DNA of 64,000 nucleotides from Ensifer adhaerens (GCF_002940685.1 NZ_PNFP01000012.1:186001-250000); one strand, 5' to 3'; positions 38,297-47,536 are shown, counted from the stretch's first letter. Translations and numbers: made by a program. The notes: generated from the letters alone by a model not told the origin.

Positions 38297-39312
38297 GCGA
38301 GCGGCCGAAGATCAAGGACATCGCAGAGCGCGCCGGCGTCTCGGTTGCGACGGTTTCCCGGGCGCTGAGCGGTTCGTCGCTGGTGACCGACGAGACGCGC
38401 AAACGCATCCATGAGCTCGCCCGCGAGCTGAACTACCGCCCGAATGTCAGCGCCCGCAACCTGCGAACCCGCCGGTCGATGTCGGTGCTGCTGGTCGTTC
38501 GCGACGTCGGCAACCCCTTCTATCTCGAAATCCTCAAGGGTGTGGAAGCGACGGCGCGCGCGGCCGGCTACGCCGTTCTCATGGGCAATACCGAGAACGA
38601 CCCGGACCGCGAGGTCGAGTATTTCAACATGCTGCGCGACGGCCATGCCGACGGCATGATCCTGATGACCGGCAAGCTGCCGCCGCCTGAGCCGGGCGAA
38701 AGTGCCGATCTCTCGCATCTGCCTGTCGTCGTCGCGCTCGAAATGATCGAGGGGTCCGGTTTCCCGCATGTGCAGATCGACAATGTCGCGGCGGCGGAGG
38801 CCGCCGTCGAGCATCTGATCGCGCTTGGACACCGCCGCATCGCCCATATCGCCGGCCCGCTGCCGGAGGTGATGGCGGCGCACCGGCGTGACGGCTACCG
38901 GGCCGCCATGAAAGCCGCCGGCCTCACGATCCCCAGGGGATACGAGGTCCGCGGCGATTACCTGCTCGAAAGCGGCGAGGCCTGTGCGGCGGACTTATTC
39001 ACTCTGCCGGAGCCGCCGACCGCGATCTTTGCCGCCAACGACGAAATGGCCTATGGCGCGATCCATGCGCTCAGGCGCCTTGGTCGCGACGTGCCCGGCG
39101 ACGTCTCGGTCGTCGGCTTCGACGATCTCTATCTCAGCAAGGCCTTCTATCCGCCGCTGACGACCGTCAGCCAGCCCCGCGCCGACATCGGCCGCACGGC
39201 GATGTCGCAGCTTCTCAATATCCTGTCGGACGACGACATCGGCGCAGAGCCGGCCATCGTCCTGCCGACCACGCTCAACATCCGTGGCAGCACCGCACCG
39301 CCGCGAAAGTAG
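38293..39312 (+). CDS. LacI-family repressor of the sugar operon
   Basis: A 339-residue regulator. The N-terminal helix-turn-helix reads IKDIAERAGVSVATVSRALS with the hinge helix NYRPNVSARNLRTRRS, standard for LacI/GalR. The rest is a periplasmic-binding-protein-like sensor with VLLVVRDVGNPFYLEILKG and ATHIAAN-type segment AIFAANDEMAYGAIHAL. It starts with an ATGA overlap to permease 2, so it is made from the operon it probably controls. The palindrome at 33601-33614 is its likely operator. Confidence 0.93.
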   Translation: MSERPKIKDIAERAGVSVATVSRALSGSSLVTDETRKRIHELARELNYRPNVSARNLRTRRSMSVLLVVRDVGNPFYLEILKGVEATARAAGYAVLMGNTENDPDREVEYFNMLRDGHADGMILMTGKLPPPEPGESADLSHLPVVVALEMIEGSGFPHVQIDNVAAAEAAVEHLIALGHRRIAHIAGPLPEVMAAHRRDGYRAAMKAAGLTIPRGYEVRGDYLLESGEACAADLFTLPEPPTAIFAANDEMAYGAIHALRRLGRDVPGDVSVVGFDDLYLSKAFYPPLTTVSQPRADIGRTAMSQLLNILSDDDIGAEPAIVLPTTLNIRGSTAPPRK

Positions 39313-39383
39313 CCGGAGCGGGTTGGTCGTGCGCGGTTCGCGCGCCGGCCGCCGTTACCAAACTCGATAAACGGGAGAAGAGA

Positions 39384-40628
39384 ATGACACAGCTACCGAA
39401 GCAGACGCTGCGCGTGGGTTTCGTCGGATCGGGCTTCATCGCCCATTTCCACCTGAAATCGATGATCGGCGTGCGCAATGTCGAGGTCACCGGCGTCTTC
39501 AGCCGCAAGTCCGAGAACCGGGAGAAATTTGCCAAGGAAGTCGAGGCCCTCGGTCTTGGCACCTGCCACACCCATGAAAGCCTGGAAGCGCTGCTGACCG
39601 CCGACGACGTCGATGCGGTCTGGATCCTCTCGCCCAACTACACCCGCATCGATGTCATGCGGACACTGCACAGGGCGGTCAAGGACGGCCGCAGCAAGGT
39701 CTTCGCGGTTGCCTGCGAAAAGCCGCTTGCCCGCACGGTCGCCGAGGCACGCGAGATGCTGTCGCTCGCCGAAGATGCCGGCCTCAATCATGGTTACCTC
39801 GAAAACCAGGTCTTCTGCACGCCGGTGCTGCGCGGCAAGGAGATCATCTGGCGGCGCGCCGCTTCCACCACCGGACGTCCCTATCTGGCGCGCGCCGCCG
39901 AGGAGCATTCCGGCCCGCACGAGCCCTGGTTCTGGCAGGGCGACAAGCAGGGCGGCGGCGTGCTCTCGGACATGATGTGCCACAGCGTCGAAGTGGCGCG
40001 CTACCTCTTGACCGCGCCCGGAGCGCCACGCAACTCACTGAAGATCAAGGCGGTGAACGGCACCGTCGCCAACCTCAAATGGACGCGTCCCCACTATGCC
40101 GAGCAGCTGCGCAATCGCTTCGGCAGCGAGGTCGACTATCGCAACCGGCCGTCCGAGGATTTCGCCCGCGCCACGGTGACGCTCGAAGACCAGGACGGCA
40201 ACGAACTGATGATCGAGGCGACCACCTCCTGGGCCTATGTCGGCGCCGGGTTGCGTATCCAGCTCGAACTGCTCGGGCCGGAATATGCGCTCGAATACAA
40301 TTCGCTCAGCACCGGCCTCAAGATCTTCATGTCGCGCGAAGTCAGGGGATCGGAAGGCGAAGACCTCGTCGAGAAGCAGAACGCCGAGCAGGGCCTGATG
40401 CCGGTGCTCGAGGACGAGGCCGGTGTCTACGGCTATACGGATGAAAACCGCCATATGGTGGAGTGCTTCCGCAAGGGCGAAAAGCCGCTTGAGACCTTCG
40501 AGGACGGGCTTGCGGTGGTCGAGATGCTGATGGGTCTTTATCGCTCGGCGGAGATCAACGCGACGCTTCAGTTTCCCGCGCCCGAGCTCGAACACTACGT
40601 TCCGGTCGTCGCGCGCCGGAGTGCCTGA
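39384..40628 (+). CDS. Gfo/Idh/MocA-family oxidoreductase
   Basis: A 414-residue NAD(P)-dependent oxidoreductase. The Rossmann motif is VGFVGSGFIAHFHLKSMIG at the N terminus, and the family motif ACEKPLA (with the catalytic lysine of the EKP triplet) lies near residue 112. The C-terminal domain has DMMCHSVEVARYLL, the DxxxH region. Members oxidise hydroxyl groups of sugars and inositols. It follows the LacI gene by 71 bp with a GGGAGAAGAG ribosome site and likely carries out the first step on the sugar that the ABC transporter brings in. Exact substrate is unknown. Confidence 0.9.
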   Translation: MTQLPKQTLRVGFVGSGFIAHFHLKSMIGVRNVEVTGVFSRKSENREKFAKEVEALGLGTCHTHESLEALLTADDVDAVWILSPNYTRIDVMRTLHRAVKDGRSKVFAVACEKPLARTVAEAREMLSLAEDAGLNHGYLENQVFCTPVLRGKEIIWRRAASTTGRPYLARAAEEHSGPHEPWFWQGDKQGGGVLSDMMCHSVEVARYLLTAPGAPRNSLKIKAVNGTVANLKWTRPHYAEQLRNRFGSEVDYRNRPSEDFARATVTLEDQDGNELMIEATTSWAYVGAGLRIQLELLGPEYALEYNSLSTGLKIFMSREVRGSEGEDLVEKQNAEQGLMPVLEDEAGVYGYTDENRHMVECFRKGEKPLETFEDGLAVVEMLMGLYRSAEINATLQFPAPELEHYVPVVARRSA

Positions 40629-40751
40629 CGACTGTTTATGAACCAACCATGGGGCGGGGGCCGTAACGGCCTTCGCCGCTTCGCCCAGCGCAAGCATCCG
40701 CGCGCCGAGCTTCCCCCCCCGCAATTATACGCTGGCCTCCGTGACCTCCTG

Positions 40752-40765
40752 TTGACCGGGATCAA
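40752..40765 (+). promoter_or_regulatory. FixK/FNR-type box before the universal stress gene
   Basis: TTGACCGGGATCAA matches the anaerobox TTGAT-N4-ATCAA except for one base. Its centre is 73 bp before the USP start, which allows a class II promoter with the site at about -41.5. A matching box precedes the pyridoxamine-oxidase-like gene 1.5 kb away. Confidence 0.75.
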
Positions 40766-40831
40766 TGTCGCCGGCCGCGCGCCCGCCTAGGCTGAACCAG
40801 ATCCCAAATCTGGTCGCGAGGAGGAAATGCG

Positions 40832-41668
40832 ATGACATACAAGACGATTCTCGCCGTGGTCGGCGTCGATCATTCCGCAGATGACCTGCGTGCGGCGGCA
40901 CGGGTCTGCGCTTCCGCAAATGCCCACCTTGCCCTGCTCGTCGTCAAGCTCGCCGCCGCGCCGCCGATCGGCGATTTTGCCTCCGCCATTTCGATCGATT
41001 GGCTGAACGAGCGGCAGGGTGACATCGAGAAGCTCGATTCCTCAGCGGCAAAGGCAAACGACGTTCTTGCGAAGGAAGGCATCTCGTTCAGCGTCGAGAC
41101 GAAATACACTGAGTTTGCCTGGGCCGATGACGAGATCGGCGAGCGCGCCCGCTACGCCGACCTGACGCTGGTCGGCGATGGCCTGACGCTGGACCCGGAA
41201 CTGCGCTCGCGCACCATCGACGGCACTTTGTTCAGCTCCGCGAGACCGGTTCTCGTCATGCCCAGGGGCAAGCCCGCGCGGCTTGATCCGAAGACGGTGG
41301 TGCTTGCCTGGAATTCCAGGCTGGAAGCCGCCCGGGCAGTGCGGGAAGCGCTGGACATGCTGGTTACCGCCGAGATCGTCTACGTGACGATGGTCGATCC
41401 TCGCTCTGCCTACGGCAGGAACGGCGAAGAACCGGGCGCCGATATTGCCGCCTACCTCGCACGGCACGGCGTTTCCGTTTCCGTCGAGAGACTGCCAAGT
41501 GGCGGACACCGGGTCGACGAGGTGATCAATCGCTTCGCGTCGGACGTGGCGGCCGATCTGATCGTCATGGGGGCCTATGGCCACTCCCGAATGCGCGAGC
41601 GCGTCTTTGGCGGGGTCACCCGTTCGATGCTCGAAAACGCCGTGGTTCCCGTGCTGATGGCGCATTGA
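40832..41668 (+). CDS. Universal stress protein, tandem UspA domains
   Basis: A 278-residue protein with two UspA domains (about 1-140 and 150-278). The second shows the nucleotide-binding motif GAYGHSRMRERVFGGVTRSML (G-2x-G-9x-G(S/T)-like), as in ATP-binding Usps; the first is more degenerate. Rhizobial members are often induced under low oxygen by FixK/FnrN, and an anaerobox lies at 40752-40765. A GGAGGAAA ribosome site precedes the ATG. It is monocistronic and converges with the oxidase-like gene. Confidence 0.9.
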   Translation: MTYKTILAVVGVDHSADDLRAAARVCASANAHLALLVVKLAAAPPIGDFASAISIDWLNERQGDIEKLDSSAAKANDVLAKEGISFSVETKYTEFAWADDEIGERARYADLTLVGDGLTLDPELRSRTIDGTLFSSARPVLVMPRGKPARLDPKTVVLAWNSRLEAARAVREALDMLVTAEIVYVTMVDPRSAYGRNGEEPGADIAAYLARHGVSVSVERLPSGGHRVDEVINRFASDVAADLIVMGAYGHSRMRERVFGGVTRSMLENAVVPVLMAH

Positions 41669-41717
41669 GGGCCGTCGGGTACCAGCGCGCAGCCATCCGC
41701 CTGCGCGCTGGCGACAC

Positions 41718-42167
41718 TCAGCCGGCAAAGGCTGCGCGTCCGGTCACCTCGTCGATCTCGATTTCGAAGAAGAGATGCGGCGAGGTGCCGGCAATCGCCT
41801 GTTCACCGGGCTTCAGGCCGCCCGGCTCCCACCAGTTCGTGCGCTGTTCGAGCAGCGACCAGGCGTTCATGCGCTCGCGGTGCCATTGCTTCGTGTCGGG
41901 CAATTCCTGATAGCGGCCGTAGATGACGACGCTTCGCCAGCTCTTTCGGTCCGCTGCCGTGTCGATCTGCAGGCAGACGCGGGGATTGGCCCGCATCCAG
42001 TCGATCTTCCGCCCGGGCATCGAGAATCCATAGAGCCTGTTGGCGGCAAAGGCATATTGGATGGGCACGACATAGGGTTGGCCATCCCGGACGCACCCGA
42101 GACGGGCGATGTGGTTCTCGGCGACGAGGTCGATGCATTCCTGCCGCGACATTTCCCGGATCAACAT
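41718..42167 (-). CDS. Pyridoxamine 5'-phosphate oxidase-like flavin-binding protein
   Basis: A 149-residue protein of the split-barrel FMN-binding group: MSRQECIDLVAENHIARLGCV, then QPYVVPIQYAFAANRLYGFS and RANPRVCLQI, the usual pattern of short pyridoxamine-oxidase-like proteins. These are often not true PdxH enzymes and bind FMN, haem or F420. The start at 42167 is set by AAGGAGAG just before it. A FixK-type box lies 68 bp upstream. Its place beside a similarly controlled Usp gene suggests a low-oxygen or redox stress role. Confidence 0.85.
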   Translation of the reverse strand: MLIREMSRQECIDLVAENHIARLGCVRDGQPYVVPIQYAFAANRLYGFSMPGRKIDWMRANPRVCLQIDTAADRKSWRSVVIYGRYQELPDTKQWHRERMNAWSLLEQRTNWWEPGGLKPGEQAIAGTSPHLFFEIEIDEVTGRAAFAG

Positions 42168-42228
42168 GAAGCTCTCCTTTTGAAAGAGGTCATCTGGCAC
42201 CAGTGTCTGCCTGTCAGGAGAACAGGCA

Positions 42229-42242
42229 TTGATCTGGCTCAA
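42229..42242 (-). promoter_or_regulatory. FixK/FNR-type box before the oxidase-like gene
   Basis: TTGATCTGGCTCAA (reads TTGAGCCAGATCAA on the minus strand) has one deviation from TTGAT-N4-ATCAA. Its centre is 68 bp before the ATG at 42167, nearly the same spacing as the Usp box, so both genes should answer to the same Crp/Fnr-type regulator. Confidence 0.75.
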
Positions 42243-42397
42243 TTCGGGCTTTCGGACCTCCAGCGTCGAAAATTGTCGGGCGCGAGCGGAATAAACCGCC
42301 CGACGCCCCGTTTGCCCTCCCACGAAATCAGCCCGGTGGCTTCCGTGCGGCGCGGTTGCCGCGCGCGAACCTGGGCCAGCAAAAAGGGAGCGTAGCT

Positions 42398-43876
42398 ATG
42401 ACCATCAGCCCGGTGATCGCTTCGGAGAAAGACCTCGTCACCCTGAACGCGGCGGTAGCGGAACGCGTTGACGGCCACATGCCTGTGAGCCAGGTGCGCC
42501 TGCTCGTCGGCGCGATGCTCGTCGCCTTTGCCGCCGTCCTCATCTTCCTCGCGGCCGACGGCCTGGCGCTGCCGATGCGTCTTTCGCTGATGGTGTTTGC
42601 GACGACGCTGATCTGCTGGACCATCTTCGACCTGCCGGAAACGCCGGTGGCGCTTGCCGGGGCTGCGGCATTGGCGGTGACCGGCGCCGTCGGCGAAGAG
42701 GCGGTCTATGCCGCTCTCGGCAACGACATCGTCTGGCTGATGATGGCGGCATCGGTGATTGCGGCGGTGTTGCAGGCATCCGGCCTCGTCGAGCGACTGG
42801 CCTTCCGGCTGCTCGCCCGCTTCCGCCACGTCAGCCGGCTGTTCTGGTTGGTGACACTGACGATCTTTGCGACCGCCTTCATCATTCCCTCGACCTCGGC
42901 GCGGGCGGCGATCTTCATGCCGGTCTTCCTGGGGCTTGCCTCGACCATCGGCCGCCCCGGCATCACCCGCGCGCTGGCCCTCCTGTTTCCGTCGGTGATC
43001 CTGCTTTCGGCGGCCGCCTCGCTCACCGGCGCCGGCGCCCATCTCGTCGCCGTCGACTTCATCCGCCGCAGCGGCGGCGAAGCGCCGGGTTTTCTCGGCT
43101 GGGCCTTGCTTGCAGCACCCTTCGCGCTGCTGACGAGCCTGATTGCCTGCGGCCTGATCCTGCGCTTCTTCCTCGACGATGCCGATCGCAACTGGCGCCT
43201 CGACCTGCCGGCCGCGCCGACGGAGAAGCGTCCGTTTTCCGCGCGGGACAAGGCGATCCTCGCCGTCACGGCGGCCACCGTCGTCGCGCTTGCGACCTCG
43301 GACCTGCATGGCATCGCGCTGCCGGTCGTCGCCCTCGTCGGCGCGCTGATCCTGGCGTCGGAGAAGATCTCCGGCATGCCGTTCCGCAAGGCGCTGAAGG
43401 GGGTCGAGTGGAACCTGCTTCTGTTCCTCGCCGGCACCCTCGTCATCGGCGAGGCCCTGCTTTCGACCGGAACGGCGACCGAGCTTGCCGACCGCCTGAT
43501 CGGCGCCTTCGGCCAGATCGGCAAGCCGCCGGCATGGATGGTCGTGCTTCTCGCCATCGCGGTGGCGACCTTTGCCCATATCGTCATTGCCTCGCGAACG
43601 GCGCGGGCGACGGTGCTCATCCCGGCCGTCGCGCTGCCGCTGGCGGGCTTCGGGGTCAGCCCCGCCAGCCTGATCATGGTGACAGCCATAGGTAGTGGCT
43701 TCTGCCAGACGCTGATGGTTTCGGCCAAGCCCGTCGCACTCTTCGGAGGCATGGAACCACCCGCCTTCAGCCCGTCCGATCTCCTGCGCCTGGCCTTGAT
43801 GTTGGCTCTCCCGTTCATCGCGCTGCTTGCCCTGTTCGCGCTTATGATCTGGCCGGCGGTGGGGTTGGAAGCATGA
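42398..43876 (+). CDS. SLC13/DASS-type anion permease
   Basis: A 492-residue inner-membrane protein with about 12 hydrophobic segments. It has repeated Thr/Ser-rich motifs (IIPSTSARAAIFMPV in the first half, IASRTARATVLIPAV in the second), as in divalent anion/sodium symporters of the DASS family. They carry dicarboxylates, sulfate or related anions. The start at 42398 has AAAGGGAG before it; 42356 would precede the ribosome site. The gene is upstream of glycerate kinase but separated from it by a strong terminator, so they are not clearly one unit. Confidence 0.82.
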   Translation: MTISPVIASEKDLVTLNAAVAERVDGHMPVSQVRLLVGAMLVAFAAVLIFLAADGLALPMRLSLMVFATTLICWTIFDLPETPVALAGAAALAVTGAVGEEAVYAALGNDIVWLMMAASVIAAVLQASGLVERLAFRLLARFRHVSRLFWLVTLTIFATAFIIPSTSARAAIFMPVFLGLASTIGRPGITRALALLFPSVILLSAAASLTGAGAHLVAVDFIRRSGGEAPGFLGWALLAAPFALLTSLIACGLILRFFLDDADRNWRLDLPAAPTEKRPFSARDKAILAVTAATVVALATSDLHGIALPVVALVGALILASEKISGMPFRKALKGVEWNLLLFLAGTLVIGEALLSTGTATELADRLIGAFGQIGKPPAWMVVLLAIAVATFAHIVIASRTARATVLIPAVALPLAGFGVSPASLIMVTAIGSGFCQTLMVSAKPVALFGGMEPPAFSPSDLLRLALMLALPFIALLALFALMIWPAVGLEA

Positions 43877-43903
43877 CGCTAAGTATCTGATATAGAGTAT
43901 TTT

Positions 43904-43940
43904 AAAGAGCCGAAGCGGCTATCGCTTCGGCTCTTTTTCT
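43904..43940 (+). terminator. Rho-independent terminator after the anion permease
   Basis: AAAGAGCCGAAGCG (43904-43917) pairs with CGCTTCGGCTCTTT (43923-43936), a 14-bp stem followed by a T-rich run. This is a strong intrinsic terminator 28 bases after the permease stop. Confidence 0.92.
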
Positions 43941-44048
43941 TTTCTTTTCGCAAAAGAAGGAATTCTGCATTTCGGCCGGAATAAACACCGCGGGCCGCCG
44001 TTTCTCCCCTGCATCCGCATTGTCACAAAAGTGCAAGGAGATTGTCAC

Positions 44049-45221
44049 ATGTCACTTACCATTCTGGTTGCACCGTCCGGTTTCAAGGAAAGCCTGTCGG
44101 CCGAGGAAGCTGCCGACTGCATCGAGAAAGGCGTGCTGCGCGCCTGCCCGAACGCTGAGGTCATCAAGGTGCCCATGGTCGACGGCGGCGAAGGTTTCAC
44201 CAAGGCGCTGGTTGCGATCACCGGCGGCAGCCTGCACGAACTGACGGTCACCGGTCCGCTCGGCGAGCCCGTCGCCTCGCATTTCGGCTTCCTCGGCGGC
44301 CAGTCCGAGCGCACTGCCGTCATCGAAATGGCTGCGGCCGCCGGTTTGCGGCTGGTGCCGCGCGATCGCCGCAATCCCTGCATCACCACCAGCTACGGCG
44401 TCGGCGAACTGATCCGGGCGGCGCTCGACGCCGGGGCGCGCCGCATCCTGCTTGGCTGCGGCGACAGCGGCATCAATGACGGCGGCGCCGGCATGGCCGC
44501 AGCGCTCGGCGTGAAACTGCTCGACCGGGAGGGCAAGCCGCTTGCGCCCGGCGGGGCGGCGCTCGCGTCGCTGGCGCGCATCGACATTTCGGGCCGCGAT
44601 CCGCGCCTCGCCGAAGTGCGCATCGACGCGGCCGTGAACTGGCACAATGTGCTGCTCGGCGAGCGTGGCGTTGCCCGCGTTTTCGGGCCGCAGAAGGGCG
44701 CGACGCCCGAGCAGGTGGAACTGCTGGCGGCGGCGATGGAGACCTATGCCGCCGCCATCGGGCAGACGACCGGCATCGCCGTCGGCGACGCGCCGGGGGC
44801 GGGCGCATCCGGCGGCCTCGGTGCGGCTGTCATGGGGCTGCTCGGCGGGGCGCTGCACCCGCGCTACGACATCGTCATGCGCTATCTCGAACTCGACGGC
44901 ATGATCGCCAAGGCTGACCTGGTGATCACCGCCGAAGGCAGCCTCGACGGCCAGACGCCGTTCGGCAAGGTGCCGGCCGAGGTCGGGCACAGGGCCAAGG
45001 AGGCGGGCCGCCCGGTCATTGCGCTCGCCGGAACGATCGGCAAGGGCGTCGCGCTGAACTTCGACCATGGCATCGACGCCTTCGCTTCGATCCTGAAGGC
45101 GCCCTGCACCCTCGACGATGCCATCAACGCCGCGCCGAAACTGCTCGTGCGCGCCGCGGAAGACGCAGTCCGCATGGTGCGCGTCGGCATGCTCCTCAAC
45201 GAACGCGGCCTTGCCGCCTGA
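44049..45221 (+). CDS. Glycerate kinase (GarK/GlxK type)
   Basis: A 390-residue class I glycerate kinase. Conserved segments are ILVAPSGFKESLSAEEAA, VPMVDGGEGF, LLGCGDSGINDGGAGMAAAL and GAGASGGLGAAVMGLL, with ITAEGSLDGQT near the C terminus, all family hallmarks. It makes 2-phosphoglycerate (or 3-phosphoglycerate) from glycerate with ATP, the last step of glyoxylate, tartrate and hydroxypyruvate use. The ATG at 44049 has AAGGAG before it. It is alone on its unit here; no tartronate or hydroxypyruvate enzymes are adjacent. Confidence 0.93.
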   Translation: MSLTILVAPSGFKESLSAEEAADCIEKGVLRACPNAEVIKVPMVDGGEGFTKALVAITGGSLHELTVTGPLGEPVASHFGFLGGQSERTAVIEMAAAAGLRLVPRDRRNPCITTSYGVGELIRAALDAGARRILLGCGDSGINDGGAGMAAALGVKLLDREGKPLAPGGAALASLARIDISGRDPRLAEVRIDAAVNWHNVLLGERGVARVFGPQKGATPEQVELLAAAMETYAAAIGQTTGIAVGDAPGAGASGGLGAAVMGLLGGALHPRYDIVMRYLELDGMIAKADLVITAEGSLDGQTPFGKVPAEVGHRAKEAGRPVIALAGTIGKGVALNFDHGIDAFASILKAPCTLDDAINAAPKLLVRAAEDAVRMVRVGMLLNERGLAA

Positions 45222-45406
45222 CGAAGCGGCCACAGCTCTGGCGGGGCGGCGGCGCTGCCGTCTCCCGCCGGAGCCGCGCGGCGCTCGCGCCAGGAGAGGC
45301 CGTCGGGCGAAGCGCTGGACGTTTTCGTCGCGCCGCCATGCAATCGCCAAGGTTGCTCTCGCAGTCTGCGCACCACTGCATCACCGATCACGGGGGCCGA
45401 TTTCCA

Positions 45407-46114
45407 ATGACGAACGGATGGGAGGAATCTGCGCAAGCCTGGATTTTCGGGCTGGGCGCCGAGGGGGATTTTGCGCGGCGCTTCGTGCTCGATGCGCCCA
45501 TGCTTGAGAGGGCGCGGCAAGGCGGAGCAAGGACTGTCCTGGACGTCGGGTGCGGCGAGGGCCGGTTCTGCCGGCTGCTTGCGGCAGAGGGGATGCGCGC
45601 GGTCGGCATTGATCCCGCCGAGACGCTTGTCAGCCAGGCGCGACGACTGCATCCCGATGGTGATTACCGCATCGCACAGGCCGAAGAGCTGCCTTTCGAG
45701 CATGCGACTTTCGATCTCGTCGTTGCCTATCTCAGCCTTATCGACATTCCCGATGTGCGGGCGGCGATCGGCGAGATGAACCGGGTGCTCCGCCCGGGCG
45801 GTCATCTGCTGATCGCTAACCTGACCAGCTTTTACAGCGCCAGCAACCCGACCGGCTGGCGCGATGGCGCCGATGGCAATCGCAGTTTCATGATCGATCA
45901 CTACATGGACGAACGGTCCGACTGGATCGGCTGGGGCGATCTGCGGGTGATGAACTGGCACCGGCCGCTCAGCACCTACATGTCGCTTCTGCTGGGAGCG
46001 GGCCTGCAGTTGCGCTCCTTCGACGAACCACTGCCGCACGGCGGCGACTCGGAACAGAGGGACCTCTTTCGAAGGGTCCCCTCGTTCCTGGTCATGGATT
46101 GGCAAAAGCCATAG
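45407..46114 (+). CDS. Class I SAM-dependent methyltransferase
   Basis: A 235-residue protein with a classic methyltransferase core: VLDVGCGEGRFCRLLA (SAM-binding motif I), GIDPAETLV (acidic loop), AQAEELPFEHATFDLVVAYL and RVLRPGGHLLIANL. The target is unknown; the fold is used for small molecules and quinones alike. The start at 45407 follows GGGGGCC only, so the site is weak, but the family N terminus fits here better than at 45338. It is about 185 bp after glycerate kinase and converges with the S8 protease gene. Confidence 0.85.
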   Translation: MTNGWEESAQAWIFGLGAEGDFARRFVLDAPMLERARQGGARTVLDVGCGEGRFCRLLAAEGMRAVGIDPAETLVSQARRLHPDGDYRIAQAEELPFEHATFDLVVAYLSLIDIPDVRAAIGEMNRVLRPGGHLLIANLTSFYSASNPTGWRDGADGNRSFMIDHYMDERSDWIGWGDLRVMNWHRPLSTYMSLLLGAGLQLRSFDEPLPHGGDSEQRDLFRRVPSFLVMDWQKP

Positions 46115-46120
46115 CCGGCC

Positions 46121-46139
46121 AGCGCCGTTTCCCGGCGCT
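46121..46139. terminator. Short hairpin between convergent genes
   Basis: AGCGCCG (46121-46127) pairs with CGGCGCT (46133-46139) around TTTCC, in the 42-base gap between the methyltransferase and protease genes. No T run; a weak candidate terminator for both. Confidence 0.4.
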
Positions 46140-46156
46140 TGCGGTGTGCACGCGGA

Positions 46157-47536
46157 CTAGGAGCGGCAGAGCTCGCGGGCGTTCAAGACACCCCAGCCGA
46201 AGACGGGATCCTTGCCCGGGGCGCCGAGATCCTGCGTCGTCTCGGTGACGAGTCCCGCGATTTCTTCGGCCGAGAGATTGGGGTGCGATGCCCTGAGAAT
46301 GGCCGCGGCGGCGGTGACGAAGGGGGCGGCAAAGGAGGTGCCGGTCTTCGGTGCGGCTCCCTCGATCGAGGCCGCCGTCCAGACGCTGGTGCCGAGTGCG
46401 GCGACATCGATATGGTCGCCTCGTCCAGCACGGCGATAGGGCCTGAAGTTGCGGTCGACAGCGGTGACCGCGATCATCGCCGGATAGGCGGCCGGGTAGA
46501 CGGGCTTTGCCCGCGGGCCGTCATTGCCGGCGGCTGCCACCTGGATGATGTTCCGCTCGGCAACGAGTGCGACCGTCTTTTCGAGCAGCAGATTGTGCGG
46601 CCCGGAGAGGCTCATATTGATGACCGTGACATTGCGCGAGGCCAGCAGATCGATGGCGCGCACCAGATCGTAGGTCTCTGCGATGTCGGTCTCGCCTGCT
46701 TTGCGCTGGAAGGCGTCGACGGCGATCAGATGGGCATTGCCGAGCAGGCCCGGCGCACGGCTGTCGCTCCGCCCGGCGATCAGGGCTGCGACTGCGGTCC
46801 CGTGCTGGCGGCCGGATTCCGGTGCCTCCTCATCCGCCAGCCTGACGATGTCGAGTCTGACGTCCTTGAGCGAGGGATGGGCGGGGTTGATCGCTGTGTC
46901 GATCAGCCCGATGGGACCGGCGGCCGTGCAGGCCGCGCCGGCATCGGGCCAGCCGATGGCGGTGCGGACGAGCGCACAGCCGCCATCGGCGCAAGGCGCT
47001 GGTGAAGCCGCGCCTTCGTTCGGCTCAAAGTAATGGTTGAGGTCCGCGATCGCGCCGGGCGTCGCATCCGCGACCTGCTGGCGGGCATTCTCGAGCGTCA
47101 TGCCGCGGGGAACGCCGAGTTTGACGATCTCGGTGCTGGAAAGGCCTACGGGCTCCCTTTCGCGCACCGCGAAGCCGCTTTCCTGAAGGCGCTGGATGGC
47201 CGCATCGTTGAGGCCGAGCGCGATGATTTCGCCGGGAACATGGGTTGCGCGGCGGGCTGGCGGACGCTGGCGCACGACACGCCGCTCCGGCGTCGCGCGA
47301 AAGAGATCAAGCAGATTGCCGCCACCGCGCCAGGTGTCGCTCGAGTTGCGATCGCTTGAACCGCGCGACGAGCCACCGCCGCCATCATCATCGTCGTCAT
47401 CGTCCGCCTGGGCCTGGCTGACCCAGGCAAAGCGAACGGCCGAATTGCCGTCGCCGCCGCCAAAGGAGAGGTCCCCTGCGCCCGCTGCCAGGCCGCACAA
47501 CGACAGGACGGTCAGTCGAAACAGACGGTTTTTCAA
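46157..47536 (-). CDS. Secreted subtilisin-like (S8) serine protease
   Basis: A 459-residue protease. The leader (MKNRLFRLTVLSLCGLAAGA) is followed by a linker with seven Asp residues in a row (45-51), a WRGGGNLLDLFRATPE motif (69-84) and a propeptide-like region (about 95-185). The catalytic domain has the triad Asp213 (LIDTAINPAH), His245 (QHGTAVAALIAG) and Ser401 (TGTSFAAPFV), with the oxyanion Asn338 in AAGND. The TTG at 47536 is chosen as start because AAGGAG lies just before it and because its paralogue at 53497-54078 also starts at TTG with an identical layout. It is divergent from the ECF sigma operon and may act in or be controlled by that pathway. Confidence 0.88.
   Translation of the reverse strand: MKNRLFRLTVLSLCGLAAGAGDLSFGGGDGNSAVRFAWVSQAQADDDDDDDGGGGSSRGSSDRNSSDTWRGGGNLLDLFRATPERRVVRQRPPARRATHVPGEIIALGLNDAAIQRLQESGFAVREREPVGLSSTEIVKLGVPRGMTLENARQQVADATPGAIADLNHYFEPNEGAASPAPCADGGCALVRTAIGWPDAGAACTAAGPIGLIDTAINPAHPSLKDVRLDIVRLADEEAPESGRQHGTAVAALIAGRSDSRAPGLLGNAHLIAVDAFQRKAGETDIAETYDLVRAIDLLASRNVTVINMSLSGPHNLLLEKTVALVAERNIIQVAAAGNDGPRAKPVYPAAYPAMIAVTAVDRNFRPYRRAGRGDHIDVAALGTSVWTAASIEGAAPKTGTSFAAPFVTAAAAILRASHPNLSAEEIAGLVTETTQDLGAPGKDPVFGWGVLNARELCRS

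Noticed and set aside
37318-39312. 664-residue frame joining an out-of-frame reading of permease 2 to the LacI protein
   Set aside because: Only the part from ATG 38293 is a LacI protein; the preceding part is an out-of-frame reading of the second permease, so this is not a fusion.
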